Positions 26,954 to 35,270 of a DNA stretch of 64,000 nt are shown one piece after another (within the stretch, counting starts at the first letter, position 1; each line of letters opens with the position of its first letter). Position numbers and translations under genes: made by a program. A model generated the notes under the pieces. It searched no databases. It saw nothing but the letters and a program-made list of their open reading frames with translations, and had not been told where the DNA came from. Source of the DNA: Pseudomonas vranovensis DSM 16006 (GTDB taxonomy: Bacteria; Pseudomonadota; Gammaproteobacteria; Pseudomonadales; Pseudomonadaceae); assembly GCF_000425805.1 (NCBI RefSeq), contig NZ_KE384455.1, forward strand, positions 261,088 to 325,087. The letters run 5' to 3'.

Positions 26954-27739
26954 TTACAGGTTCTGGGTAACGAACGAGAGCATCTGGTCGGCGGTGGAAA
27001 TGACCTTGGAGTTCATCTCATACGCACGCTGGGTGGTGATCATGTTCACCAGCTCTTCCACGGTGCTGACGTTGGAGTTTTCCAGGGTTTGCTGCTGGAC
27101 CACACCGATGCCGTTCAGGCCCGGCGTACCGACCTGTGGCGCGCCGCTGGCAGCGGTTTCCAGGAACAGGTTGCCACCCACCGCCTGCAAGCCGGCCGGG
27201 TTGATGAAGTCGGCGGTCTGGATGTTGCCGATCACCTGGGCGGCCGGGTTGCCGGCAGTGGTGATCGAGACGGTACCGTCACGGCCCACGGTGAAGGTTT
27301 GCGCTTCTGGCGGCACGACGATGGCCGGCTCCAGGGCGAAGCCGCTGGCAGTGACGATCTGGCCGTCGGAGTTCAGGTGGAAGGTACCGTCACGGGTATA
27401 GGAGAGCGTGCCGTCGGGCTGCAGGATCTGGAAGAAACCGCGGCCGTCGATGGCCATGTCCAGCGGGTTCTCGGTGGTCTGCAGGCTGCCGGCGGTGAAG
27501 CTCTTCTGGGTGCCGACGATGCGTACACCGGTACCCAGTTGCAGGCCCGAAGGCAGCTCGCTGTCCTGGGTCGACTGGGCACCCGGCTGGCGGCGGGTCT
27601 GGTAGAGCAGGTCCTGGAATTCGGCGCGATCACGCTTGAAGCCGGTGGTCGAGACGTTGGCCAGGTTGTTGGAAATGGTGGTCAGGTTCATGTCCTGGGC
27701 GGACAGACCGGTTTTACTCACCCAAAGAGCCGGAAGCAT
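26954..27739 (-). CDS. flgG: FlgG, distal rod protein
   Basis: The distal rod subunit, 261 aa. The N-terminus MLPALWVSKTGLSAQDMNL and NNLANVSTTGFKRDRAEFQD, and the C-terminal helix (ENSNVSTVEELVNMITTQR), carry the axial protein D0 signature. It is followed by flgH (54 bp) and preceded by flgF (45 bp). Confidence 0.97.
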   Translation of the reverse strand: MLPALWVSKTGLSAQDMNLTTISNNLANVSTTGFKRDRAEFQDLLYQTRRQPGAQSTQDSELPSGLQLGTGVRIVGTQKSFTAGSLQTTENPLDMAIDGRGFFQILQPDGTLSYTRDGTFHLNSDGQIVTASGFALEPAIVVPPEAQTFTVGRDGTVSITTAGNPAAQVIGNIQTADFINPAGLQAVGGNLFLETAASGAPQVGTPGLNGIGVVQQQTLENSNVSTVEELVNMITTQRAYEMNSKVISTADQMLSFVTQNL

Positions 27740-27784
27740 GCTGTTCTCCTCGTGCGCCTGTTTTACGGCGCTACGTCTGTGTAA

Positions 27785-28525
27785 TTAGCCGATTTGCAAA
27801 ACACGAGCCATGGCTTCATCGCCTTCCTTGGCCGCGGTCATCATTTTGATGTGCAGTTCGAATTGACGAGACAGGGCCAGCACCGACGTCATTTCTTCGA
27901 CGGCGTTGACGTTGCTGTTCTCAAGGAAACCCGACACCAGCTTGACGTTGGCATCGGCCGCCGCCGGCTGGCCAGTGGTGGTGTGGATCAGACCGTCCAG
28001 CCCCTTGGTCATGGACTTGAGGTCGGGATTGACCATCTTGATCCGGTCGACTTCGGCCATCACCTGCGGCCCCTCGCCCAGGGCGCGAATGCTGATGGTG
28101 CCGTCTTCACCGACCTCGATCTTCTGCTCCGGCGGCACGGCAATCGGCCCGCCATTGCCCATGACCGGCATACCGTTGCCGGCACGCAGCACGCCCAGGG
28201 CATCGATGTTCATGCTCGCGGTGCGCACGTAGGCTTCGCTGCCATCGGGGGCCTGCACGGCAATCCAGCCGTCGCCACCCACGGCAACGTCCAGGTCACG
28301 GCCGGTTTCCAGCAGTGAGCCCGGGGTGAAGTCGGTTGCCGGGCGCTCGGTCATGGCATAGGCGCGCGCCGGAAAGCTGTCACCGAACACCGGCATCGAG
28401 CGCGCCTGCTCCAGGTCACGCTGAAAACCGCTGGTAGAAATGTTCGCCAGGTTGTTGGCATGGGCCTTCTGCGCCAGCGCGTTCTGGCTGGCGCCGGTCA
28501 TGGCCACATAAAGCATCTTGTCCAC
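27785..28525 (-). CDS. flgF: FlgF, proximal rod protein
   Basis: Proximal rod subunit, 246 aa. A GTG start at 28525 (then DKMLYVAMTGASQNALAQ) is chosen because GAGGAG lies five to six bases upstream; the longer reading frame would add 15 residues unlike the family. It has the axial motif NNLANISTSGFQRDLEQ and the C-terminal NVNAVEEMTSVLALSRQ. It is first gene of flgFGHIJKL, 54 bp below a sigma-54 box. Confidence 0.95.
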   Translation of the reverse strand: MDKMLYVAMTGASQNALAQKAHANNLANISTSGFQRDLEQARSMPVFGDSFPARAYAMTERPATDFTPGSLLETGRDLDVAVGGDGWIAVQAPDGSEAYVRTASMNIDALGVLRAGNGMPVMGNGGPIAVPPEQKIEVGEDGTISIRALGEGPQVMAEVDRIKMVNPDLKSMTKGLDGLIHTTTGQPAAADANVKLVSGFLENSNVNAVEEMTSVLALSRQFELHIKMMTAAKEGDEAMARVLQIG

Positions 28526-28578
28526 AGGATCTCCTCTGCGCGAAACCTTGCCGCGCTGCCACCTTGGCAAGCGTTAAA

Positions 28579-28593
28579 GCAATTATCGAACCA
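28579..28593 (-). promoter_or_regulatory. Sigma-54 promoter of flgFGHIJKL
   Basis: The minus strand reads TGGTTC-GATAA-TTGC then TTT. The -24 GG and -12 GC are conserved with correct spacing, though CAC is replaced by TTC. It lies 54 bp before the flgF GTG, after the terminator of the upstream operon. Confidence 0.7.
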
Positions 28594-28600
28594 GAATGAC

Positions 28601-28625
28601 AAAAGCCCCGTATTCCGGGGCTTTT
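28601..28625 (-). terminator. Terminator of the flgB-flgE operon
   Basis: AAAAGCCCCG and CGGGGCTTTT pair over 10 bp with a 5-base loop, giving a T-run on both strands. It separates the flgBCDE transcript and the small gene at 28692 from the flgF promoter. Confidence 0.9.
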
Positions 28626-28691
28626 GACGTTATACATGGCGATGCGCCGTCAGTTTGTCGGCGATCTGTTGCCGCCTGCGGCAAGGGTGCT

Positions 28692-28874
28692 CTACCGAGG
28701 GCGGCAACCGGCGTTGTTGTAAGGGCCGGAGTGACGAACCCAGGCATCGCCGGGATCGATTTGCGCGCACATGTAGCGGCCGGTGGCCTTGCTCTGCCAC
28801 TGATACCAGGAGGCGGGGGCTGCTTGTGCGGTGACGGCGAGTATCAGTGCCGTTATCAGGGTCCAGCGTTTCAT
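28692..28874 (-). CDS. Small secreted protein of unknown function between flgE and flgF
   Basis: A 60-aa ORF with a clear Sec signal peptide (MKRWTLITALILAVTAQA, cleavage near A-P-A), leaving about 40 mature residues with two cysteines, several aromatic residues and a basic end (GPYNNAGCRPR). The two cysteines could form one disulfide. The product is not recognised. It lies between the flgE stop and the operon terminator, so it should be co-transcribed with flgBCDE. An ATG start after a GGAGG-like sequence (minus strand of CACCTCCC at 28878-28885) supports translation. Confidence 0.7.
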   Translation of the reverse strand: MKRWTLITALILAVTAQAAPASWYQWQSKATGRYMCAQIDPGDAWVRHSGPYNNAGCRPR

Positions 28875-28937
28875 TCCACCTCCCAGCCTGACACCCCTCG
28901 TAGCCGCTACCGCCAGGCTGCGGCTACATCCCAGCTA

Positions 28938-30257
28938 TCAGGTCATCTGAATGATGGTCTGCATGATGGTGCTTTCGGTGGAGATGGTCTTGGCATTCGC
29001 CTGGTAGTTGCTCTGCGCCTTGATCAGGTTGACCAGCTCGCCGGTCAGGTCGACGTTGGAGTCTTCCAGGGAGCCACCATAGATCTTGCCCAGGGTGCCG
29101 GTGTTCGGCTCACCCACCACCGGAACGCCAGAGCCGTAGGACTCTTTCCACGCCGTGCCACCTACCGGCGTCAGGCCCTGGGCGTTGGCAAAGTTGGCCA
29201 TTGCCACCTGGCCGATCACCTTGTCCTGGCCGTTGGTGAAGTTGGCAAACAGGTTGCCGCTCTGGTCGACGGTCAGGCCCGCCAGCTCACCAGTGGCATA
29301 GCCATCCTGGCTTTTCGCCGAGGTGGCGGAAGCAGCGTTGTACTGGGTGGTCGCCAGCATATCCAGGGTCACGCCACCGGTCTTGGCAACGGAGCCATTG
29401 GCAACCCAGTTGCCGGCGGCGTTCTTCTCGGCCGGCACCCAGCCATCGAGCTGGAAGGTCTTGTTCTCGGCGATGGTCAGGCCACCGGGAACAGCGCCCG
29501 CGGCCATTGCTGCAGTGTCCAGGGTACCGTCGGACTTGAACGGCAGCTTGTTGACCAGCGGCGTGGCCTGCGACGGGTCGGCCGGATTGCGGCCATCGAC
29601 GGTGGTGTACATGGTCCAGGAGTTGCTGGCCGAATCCTTGACGAAATACTGGTTCAGCTGGTGCGCATTGCCCTGGCTGTCGAATACGTCGGTGTTGAAG
29701 GTGTAGTTGTAGCTACCCACTTCGGTCGGCGAGAACGGGGTGATCTTCGGCTCAGTGGAGCTGGAGTTCAGGTTGAGGGTCTCGTTGATGCGGCCGGTCG
29801 GGTTGGGCGACAGGTTCGAGGTGTCGATCTTCAGGTCGACGAGTGCGCCCGGAATGATCTTGCCGTCGGCATCCACGCCATAACCCTGCAGGTTGGCACC
29901 CTGGGCGTTGACGACGTAACCCTCTTTGTCGCTGTAGAACGCACCGGCACGGGTGTAGATCCGCGAGCCGTTGTCGTTCATGGCGAAGAAGCCGCTGCCG
30001 TCGATGGCCAGGTCCAGGCTCTGGCCGGTACCGGTGAAGTTGCCCTGGGTGAACATCTGCGAGATTGCCGCAGTGGTCACGCCGCTACCCATGGCGGTCT
30101 TGCCACTGGTGCCCCGGATGGACGAGGCGTACTGGTCGGCGAATTCTGCGCGCGACGATTTGAAGCCGGTGGTGGCAACGTTGGCGATGTTGTTGCCGGT
30201 AACGCCCAGGGCCTTGTTTGCCGCATAAAGCCCGCTAAGGCCGATATTGAAAGACAT
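28938..30257 (-). CDS. flgE: FlgE, flagellar hook protein
   Basis: The hook subunit, 439 aa. N-terminal MSFNIGLSGLYAANKALG and NNIANVATTGFKSSRAEF, and C-terminal EDSNVDLTGELVNLIKAQ, match the family. Length is within the Pseudomonas range. It follows flgD by 27 bp. Assembly depends on the FlgD cap and its length on FliK at the other end of the cluster. Confidence 0.97.
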   Translation of the reverse strand: MSFNIGLSGLYAANKALGVTGNNIANVATTGFKSSRAEFADQYASSIRGTSGKTAMGSGVTTAAISQMFTQGNFTGTGQSLDLAIDGSGFFAMNDNGSRIYTRAGAFYSDKEGYVVNAQGANLQGYGVDADGKIIPGALVDLKIDTSNLSPNPTGRINETLNLNSSSTEPKITPFSPTEVGSYNYTFNTDVFDSQGNAHQLNQYFVKDSASNSWTMYTTVDGRNPADPSQATPLVNKLPFKSDGTLDTAAMAAGAVPGGLTIAENKTFQLDGWVPAEKNAAGNWVANGSVAKTGGVTLDMLATTQYNAASATSAKSQDGYATGELAGLTVDQSGNLFANFTNGQDKVIGQVAMANFANAQGLTPVGGTAWKESYGSGVPVVGEPNTGTLGKIYGGSLEDSNVDLTGELVNLIKAQSNYQANAKTISTESTIMQTIIQMT

Positions 30258-30284
30258 ATGCTCACTCCTGCCGCGTTATCGGCC

Positions 30285-30986
30285 CTAGATTCCAATCGAT
30301 TGAATTTTCGACAGCGCGATGCTGCCAAGACCGGCCAGGTTCAACATCATTTCCGAACCGTTGCTGCCCATGGTCACGCTGCTGACCGACGCCGGCAGGT
30401 TGGTGGTCATGGTGGTGGCGACGCCCTCGATGGTGCCGGAGGCCTTGAAGGTGTATGTACCCGCAGGTGCCACTTCGCCGTCGCTGTCTTTGCCGTCCCA
30501 GGTGAAGTCCACCTGGCCGCCCTTCTGGCTGCCCAGGTCGAGTGTGCGCACCAGCTCACCGTCACTGTCGTAGATGCCGACGGTGGTCACGGTGCTGGAC
30601 GAGGTCAGGTTGACCGAGCCTTTCATGTCCTTGCTGGTATCGACGACCGACTTGTCGGTCTGCACCATCACATTGCGCCCGACCAGCGAGGAAGCCTGCA
30701 GGGCAATGGACGACAGGAAGGCACCACCAATGGTACTGACCGAGCTGTTGAGCGACTCGATACCTTCCAGGCTGCTGAACTGCGCCAACTGGGCGACGAA
30801 CTCGCCGTTTTCCTGTGGATCCAGCGGGTTCTGGTGCTTCATCTGGGTGACTAGCAGCTGCAGGAATGCATCCTTGCCCAGGGCGCTGCCGGCGGTGCCG
30901 GTTTTACTGTTGCCGCTGCCCTCCTGCTTTTGCAGGGACTGCAGCACCGAGTTGCTGACGTTGTTGACCGAATCGGTTGTGCTCAT
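30285..30986 (-). CDS. flgD: FlgD, hook cap / basal-body rod modification protein
   Basis: The scaffold for hook assembly, 233 aa. Signature LGKDAFLQLLVTQMKHQNP and QENGEFVAQLAQFSSLEGI lies at about residues 35-75. The rest is the Ig/tudor-like part (DSDGELVRTLDLGSQKGG). It lies between flgC and flgE. Confidence 0.97.
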   Translation of the reverse strand: MSTTDSVNNVSNSVLQSLQKQEGSGNSKTGTAGSALGKDAFLQLLVTQMKHQNPLDPQENGEFVAQLAQFSSLEGIESLNSSVSTIGGAFLSSIALQASSLVGRNVMVQTDKSVVDTSKDMKGSVNLTSSSTVTTVGIYDSDGELVRTLDLGSQKGGQVDFTWDGKDSDGEVAPAGTYTFKASGTIEGVATTMTTNLPASVSSVTMGSNGSEMMLNLAGLGSIALSKIQSIGI

Positions 30987-30999
30987 GCTGATGCTCCTA

Positions 31000-31443
31000 T
31001 CACTGACCCAGGGTCAGTACTTTCTGCATCATGGTCTTGGCCGTGTTCATCAACTCGGCATTGGTCTGGAACGAGCGACTGGCAGAGATCATGTCGGCCA
31101 TTTCCTCGACCACGTTGACGTTCGGGTAATACACGTAACCGTCCTTGTTCGCCGCCGGATGATTGGGCTCGTAGCGCGCCTCGAGATTGCTCTGATCTTC
31201 GACTACACCGAGCACCTGCACGCCCTGGCCGGCCTCGCCCTGATCCTGGAACAGCGACTGGCTGACGCCGCCCTGGGCCTGCTGGAAGGTGGTGGCGAAT
31301 ACCGGGTGACGAGCACGGTAGGTCTGGTCGATGCTCGAGGACACGGTCTCGGCGTTGGCGATGTTCGAAGCGACGGTGTTCAGACGCGTGGTCTGGGCAC
31401 TCATGCCGCTACCGGCAATGTTGAAAACACTGGCGAGGGACAT
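31000..31443 (-). CDS. flgC: FlgC, proximal rod protein
   Basis: The 147-aa proximal rod subunit. Family motifs FNIAGSGMSAQTTRLNTVAS and NIANAETVSS (N-terminus), YYPNVNVVEEMADMISASR (C-terminus). Three bp separate it from flgB, indicating tight coupling. Confidence 0.97.
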   Translation of the reverse strand: MSLASVFNIAGSGMSAQTTRLNTVASNIANAETVSSSIDQTYRARHPVFATTFQQAQGGVSQSLFQDQGEAGQGVQVLGVVEDQSNLEARYEPNHPAANKDGYVYYPNVNVVEEMADMISASRSFQTNAELMNTAKTMMQKVLTLGQ

Positions 31444-31446
31444 GAC

Positions 31447-31854
31447 TTACTCTCCGCGCAGGGCCGATACCAGCCCTTTGAATTTACTGTTGAGCAGCGT
31501 GAAGCTGGCCTGGAAGCCCACGGCGTTTTCGGCATAGCTCGATTGTTCGAGCTGGGCGTCGACGGTGTTCTGGTCGATCGACGGCTGCATGGGCGTGCGG
31601 TACTGCAGGGTTTCGTCACCCATGCTCAGGCCTTCGGCCTCGATGTGCCGGCTGTTGGTCCGGTCCAGGGCAAAGTGGCCGCTCTTGGCCTTCTGGCTTT
31701 CGGCGGCCAGCACCGAGGCGAAGTCCAGGTCACGCGCCTTGTAGTTGGGCGTGTCGGCGTTGGCGATGTTGTTGGCCAGCACTTCGGCACGCTGGGCGCG
31801 AAAGCCCAGTGCTTTTTCGTGAATGCCGAGCGCTTTGTCGAAGCTGATGCTCAT
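31447..31854 (-). CDS. flgB: FlgB, proximal rod protein
   Basis: The 135-aa first rod subunit above FliE. It has EVLANNIANADTPNYKARDLDF, written here in two parts: LANNIANADTPNY and KARDLDF. The C-terminal helix ends the protein (FQASFTLLNSKFKGLVSAL). It is first gene of flgBCDE, about 51 bp below a sigma-54 box. Confidence 0.96.
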   Translation of the reverse strand: MSISFDKALGIHEKALGFRAQRAEVLANNIANADTPNYKARDLDFASVLAAESQKAKSGHFALDRTNSRHIEAEGLSMGDETLQYRTPMQPSIDQNTVDAQLEQSSYAENAVGFQASFTLLNSKFKGLVSALRGE

Positions 31855-31904
31855 GTCGGGGAAACCTTCGAAGGTTGACCGGATAGATCGTTGGCAGAGC
31901 TAGA

Positions 31905-31919
31905 GCAAGAGCCATGCCA
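31905..31919 (-). promoter_or_regulatory. Sigma-54 promoter of flgBCDE
   Basis: The minus strand reads TGGCAT-GGCTC-TTGC followed by T, a good -24/-12 element 51 bp before the flgB start and just downstream of the cheR terminator. Confidence 0.85.
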
Positions 31920-31926
31920 AAAAACA

Positions 31927-31948
31927 AAACCCCGTAAATACGGGGTTT
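31927..31948 (-). terminator. cheR terminator
   Basis: AAACCCCGTA and TACGGGGTTT pair over a 2-base loop, with a T-rich stretch following on the minus strand. It separates cheVR from flgB. The hairpin is close to the flgB sigma-54 box, so the two units abut. Confidence 0.85.
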
Positions 31949-32060
31949 CGAGAGGGTATTGAGAGCGGCAATGCCAGAAAAGCGGCAAAGGCTTTCCGCC
32001 GGAGCGGCAATTTGATGGCGGCCTGTAGGGGCGGCAGTGCGACGTGACAGTGGGATCGCT

Positions 32061-32079
32061 ATCGCGGGGCAAGCCCGCC
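32061..32079. repeat. Single REP half-unit
   Basis: ATCGCGGGGCAAGCCCGCC is one arm of the REP palindrome found complete at 6792-6845 and 36574-36626. It lies in the 256-bp gap between cheR and flgB, without a paired arm. Confidence 0.75.
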
Positions 32080-32110
32080 AAGCCTGTGCAAGACAGCTGC
32101 CCCCACGAGG

Positions 32111-32938
32111 TTACTTGGCCTGGTAGATGATCCCCGGGCTGCACTGGACCATCTGGTAATGCTCCGGCAATCCGTTCAGCGCTTCGGACGCACCCAGGAA
32201 CAGATAGCCGCCTGGCTTGAGGGTGCTGTGAATGCGCAAGAGGATGTCTTTCTTGACCTGGGCCGAGAAGTAGATCAGCACGTTGCGACAGAACACGATG
32301 TCGAACTTGCCCAGGCTTGCGTAGCTGTCGAGCAGGTTGAAGGAGCGAAACTCCACACGGCTGCGAATCGGCGCCTTCACCGCCCAGCGTCCCGGCGACT
32401 TCACGTCGAAGTAGCGCTGCAACCGCTCCTGGGACAAGCCACGGGCAATCGCCAGGCTGTCGTACTCGCCCGACTTGCAGTTGCTCAGCATGGTTCCAGA
32501 CAAGTCGGTGGCCACGATCTGCGCCCCCATCTTCAACTGGCCAATGTTGCTGCGCTCGAACTCGTCGATGGCCATGGAGATCGAGTACGGCTCCTGCCCC
32601 GAGGAGCAGGCCGCCGACCAGATGCGCAGGCGCTGGCCGGGGTTGGCCTTGATCTGCTCGGGCAGGACTTTGTTCTTGAGCACTTCGAACGGGTAGGTGT
32701 CGCGAAACCACAGGGTTTCGTTGGTGGTCATGGCATCCACCACCTGCTCGCGCAAGCCACTGCGCGGCTGGCTCTGAATGCGCTGCACCAGTTCGGTCAG
32801 GGACTTGATGCCCTGCTGCTCCATCAGCTTGTTGAGACGGCTGGAGACCAGGTACTGCTTATTTTCGCCCAGCAGGATGCCACAGGCTTTTTCCAGGAAG
32901 ACCCGGAACTGTTCGAAATCCAAATTACCCGTAGACAA
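32111..32938 (-). CDS. cheR: CheR, chemotaxis receptor methyltransferase
   Basis: SAM-dependent methyltransferase that methylates glutamates on chemoreceptors. The N-terminal helical domain (FEQFRVFLEKACGILLG) precedes the SAM-binding core (RIWSAACSSGQEPYSISM). FCRNVLIYF and GYLFLGASEALNGL are highly conserved. 275 aa. It follows cheV by 50 bp and ends at the hairpin at 31927. Confidence 0.97.
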   Translation of the reverse strand: MSTGNLDFEQFRVFLEKACGILLGENKQYLVSSRLNKLMEQQGIKSLTELVQRIQSQPRSGLREQVVDAMTTNETLWFRDTYPFEVLKNKVLPEQIKANPGQRLRIWSAACSSGQEPYSISMAIDEFERSNIGQLKMGAQIVATDLSGTMLSNCKSGEYDSLAIARGLSQERLQRYFDVKSPGRWAVKAPIRSRVEFRSFNLLDSYASLGKFDIVFCRNVLIYFSAQVKKDILLRIHSTLKPGGYLFLGASEALNGLPEHYQMVQCSPGIIYQAK

Positions 32939-32988
32939 TGATGCCGCCTCTTAAATCGTGTGAACCGCCAGGGGCAAAGCCCTGGCCG

Positions 32989-33918
32989 TTAGTGCGTAGC
33001 CTTGATGCGATCGACGACACGTTGAGCGAGGTCGTCGGGCTTGAACTTGGCCAGAAAGTCATCGGCCCCGACCTTCTTGACCATCGCCTGGTTGAATACC
33101 CCGGAAAGCGAAGTATGCAGGATGATGTGCAGTTTTTGCATGCGCGGGTCGTTGCGGATCTCCGCGGTCAGGGTATAGCCGTCCATTTCCGGCATCTCGA
33201 TATCGGAGATCATCATCAGGAACTCTTCTTCCGGACGCTTGCCCTCATCCACCAGCCTGCGCAGGTAATCGAGTGCCTGGCGACCATCGTTGAGCGCCAC
33301 CACCTCGACCCCCACCGTTTGCAGGCAACGACTGACCTGCTTGCGCGCCACCGATGAATCATCGACCGTCAGCACCCGCAACATCACCGCCTTGTCCTGC
33401 ACCTCGGCATCGACCACGCCCGCAGAGATCGCCTCGGAGGTCGGCGCCACTTCGGCAAGGACCTTCTCCACGTCGATGATCTCGACCATCTTGTTGTCGA
33501 CCCGCGTCACGGCGGTCAGGTAATGATCGCGACCAGTGCCCTTGGGTGGCGGATGAATCTCTTCCCAGTTCATGTTGACGATGCGCTCCACCGAGTGCAC
33601 CAGAAAGCCTTGGGTCTTGGTGTTGTACTCCGTGATGATCACGAAGCTCTTGCTGGTTTCTTCCCGCAGGCCGGGCATGCCGGTCGCCATCGCCAGATCG
33701 AGGATCGGAATGGTTGCCCCACGGATATTGGCAACGCCGCGCACCACCGGGTTTGACTTGGGCAGTACCGTGAGGGGTGGGCATTGCAGCACCTCCCGCA
33801 CCTTGAACACGTTGATCCCGTAGAGCTGATCCCCATTCAGTCGAAACAGCAGCAGCTCAAGGCGATTCTGCCCCACCAGCTGCGTGCGCTGGTTCACCGA
33901 ATCCATTACACCTGCCAT
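32989..33918 (-). CDS. cheV: CheV, CheW-receiver coupling protein
   Basis: An N-terminal CheW domain (residues ~12-160, with LLFRLNGDQLYGINVFKVRE) couples receptors to CheA. The C-terminal receiver (phosphoacceptor in MMISDIEMPEMDG) is thought to serve adaptation or as a phosphate sink. 309 aa. The start at 33918 is supported by AAGGAG. It is divergent from flgA, with only 68 bp between the two starts. Confidence 0.96.
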   Translation of the reverse strand: MAGVMDSVNQRTQLVGQNRLELLLFRLNGDQLYGINVFKVREVLQCPPLTVLPKSNPVVRGVANIRGATIPILDLAMATGMPGLREETSKSFVIITEYNTKTQGFLVHSVERIVNMNWEEIHPPPKGTGRDHYLTAVTRVDNKMVEIIDVEKVLAEVAPTSEAISAGVVDAEVQDKAVMLRVLTVDDSSVARKQVSRCLQTVGVEVVALNDGRQALDYLRRLVDEGKRPEEEFLMMISDIEMPEMDGYTLTAEIRNDPRMQKLHIILHTSLSGVFNQAMVKKVGADDFLAKFKPDDLAQRVVDRIKATH

Positions 33919-33959
33919 GCCAGACTCCTTCACCCTACGCTTCGAGCCTCGTACCCAAT

Positions 33960-33974
33960 CGGCACGCGCTTTGC
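33960..33974 (+). promoter_or_regulatory. Sigma-54 promoter of flgA
   Basis: CGGCAC-GCGCT-TTGC followed by TATT is a good -24/-12 element. The -12 GC lies only 12 bp before the first flgA ATG at 33987, so transcription should begin within a base or two of the start codon. Confidence 0.8.
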
Positions 33975-33986
33975 TATTTGAATTTC

Positions 33987-34739
33987 ATGAACATGAAAAC
34001 GACATTTTCCCGACGCCTGACCCGCCACCTGCCCGGCATCCTTGCTGTGCTGTGCCTGGTGGCGCCAGGTGGACGAACCCTGGCTGACGCTTTCACCTTG
34101 CCTGAACAGCTTATCGGTGTCACCCAAGGGTTTCTTGAGTTCACCGTTGAAGATTATCTGGCCAGCAGCCAGACCGAAGGCCGCTACGAAATCCAGGTCA
34201 ACACCCTCGATCCACGCTTGCGCATGCCGCTGTGCGACCAGCAACTGGACGCCAATCTGGAGAGCCCTGCGCAGCCGCTGGGGCGCGTCACCGTGCGGGT
34301 TCGCTGCAATGGCAGCTCCCCGTGGACGGTGTTCGTGCCGGCTCAGGTACGTCTTTTTCGCGAGGTGGTGACAGTGGCGCGGCCGCTCAAGCGCGAAAGC
34401 ATTGTCGGCGAACAGGATGTCGGCCTGCGCGAACGCGACGTAGGGCTGCTCAACCAGGGTTTCCTGACCAGCCTGGACCAGGCGGTCGGCTTGAAAGTTA
34501 TCCGACCAACGGTCATGGATCAGGTACTGACACCTCAACACCTTGAACAGGCCGAGGTGATCCGCAAGGGCGACCAGGTGGTCATCACCGCCCGCAGCGG
34601 CACCCTCAGCGTGCGCATGCCGGGCGAGGCCCTGGTCAAGGGCAGCCTGAGCGAGCAGATTCGGGTGCGCAATCTCAATTCCAAACGCGTGGTCAAGGCC
34701 AGGGTCACAGGCCCAGGCCAGGTGGAAGTTGCTATGTAG
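33987..34739 (+). CDS. flgA: FlgA, P-ring assembly chaperone
   Basis: Periplasmic chaperone for FlgI. A signal peptide (LPGILAVLCLVAPGGRTLADA) is followed by an N-terminal domain and a SAF domain (VTVARPLKRESIVGEQDVGL) and the C-terminal strand part (VRNLNSKRVVKARVTG). 250 aa from the ATG at 33987; a second ATG lies two codons later, and a TTG at 33978 would lie upstream of the expected transcript. There is no Shine-Dalgarno sequence. Confidence 0.94.
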   Translation: MNMKTTFSRRLTRHLPGILAVLCLVAPGGRTLADAFTLPEQLIGVTQGFLEFTVEDYLASSQTEGRYEIQVNTLDPRLRMPLCDQQLDANLESPAQPLGRVTVRVRCNGSSPWTVFVPAQVRLFREVVTVARPLKRESIVGEQDVGLRERDVGLLNQGFLTSLDQAVGLKVIRPTVMDQVLTPQHLEQAEVIRKGDQVVITARSGTLSVRMPGEALVKGSLSEQIRVRNLNSKRVVKARVTGPGQVEVAM

Positions 34740-34843
34740 GCCCATGAACAGTGAACAACCCTGGCGGTCGGGAACCGCTTTTCCTAAACTGTGTCCCATT
34801 GGGTGCCAAGAACCTGCCGCGCACGTTGCCCTGCAATTGCGCC

Positions 34844-34870
34844 TAAAGTTTTTTTCGGGTTGGCCGAAAA
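34844..34870 (+). promoter_or_regulatory. Sigma-28 (FliA) promoter of flgMN
   Basis: TAAAGTTT-N11-GCCGAAAA is one base from the FliA consensus at -10. It lies 38 bp before flgM, consistent with FliA-driven expression of its own inhibitor. Confidence 0.87.
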
Positions 34871-34907
34871 CAAGGCAAGCGTCCAAATACCCAGAGGTTT
34901 TCTGATC

Positions 34908-35225
34908 ATGGTCATCGACTTCAGTCGTTTGAATAACTCCCCGTCGGTTGGCACCGCCGGGCGCACTGGCAACAGCCAGGAAAGCGCCGCCAATGCCGCC
35001 CCGGCCAAGGCCGACACGGCGGCCCAAGCCAGCGCCAGCGGGGAAACCGTACACCTGAGCCACGAGGCCCAGCAGTTGCAAAAGGTCAGCGAACAGCTGC
35101 GCGAACAACCTGTTGTCAACAGCGCCCGGGTGGCCGAGTTGAAAAAGGCCATCGCCGACGGCAGCTACCAGGTCGACAGCAACCGCGTCGCCAGCAAACT
35201 GCTTAATTTCGAAGCCCAGCGCTAG
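34908..35225 (+). CDS. flgM: FlgM, anti-sigma-28 factor
   Basis: FlgM holds FliA until the hook is finished and is then exported. 105 aa starting MVIDFSRLNNSPSVG; the first half is Ala/Ser/Thr-rich and disordered, the C-terminal half (LSHEAQQLQKVSEQL to KKAIADGSYQVDSNRVASK) binds sigma-28. It is also the likely partner of HsbA at 3.8 kb. It is followed by flgN. Confidence 0.95.
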   Translation: MVIDFSRLNNSPSVGTAGRTGNSQESAANAAPAKADTAAQASASGETVHLSHEAQQLQKVSEQLREQPVVNSARVAELKKAIADGSYQVDSNRVASKLLNFEAQR

Positions 35226-35270
35226 CCCCTGGCGCGCTGACTTCAGGACGCTAGAACCCAAGAGCCAGCC

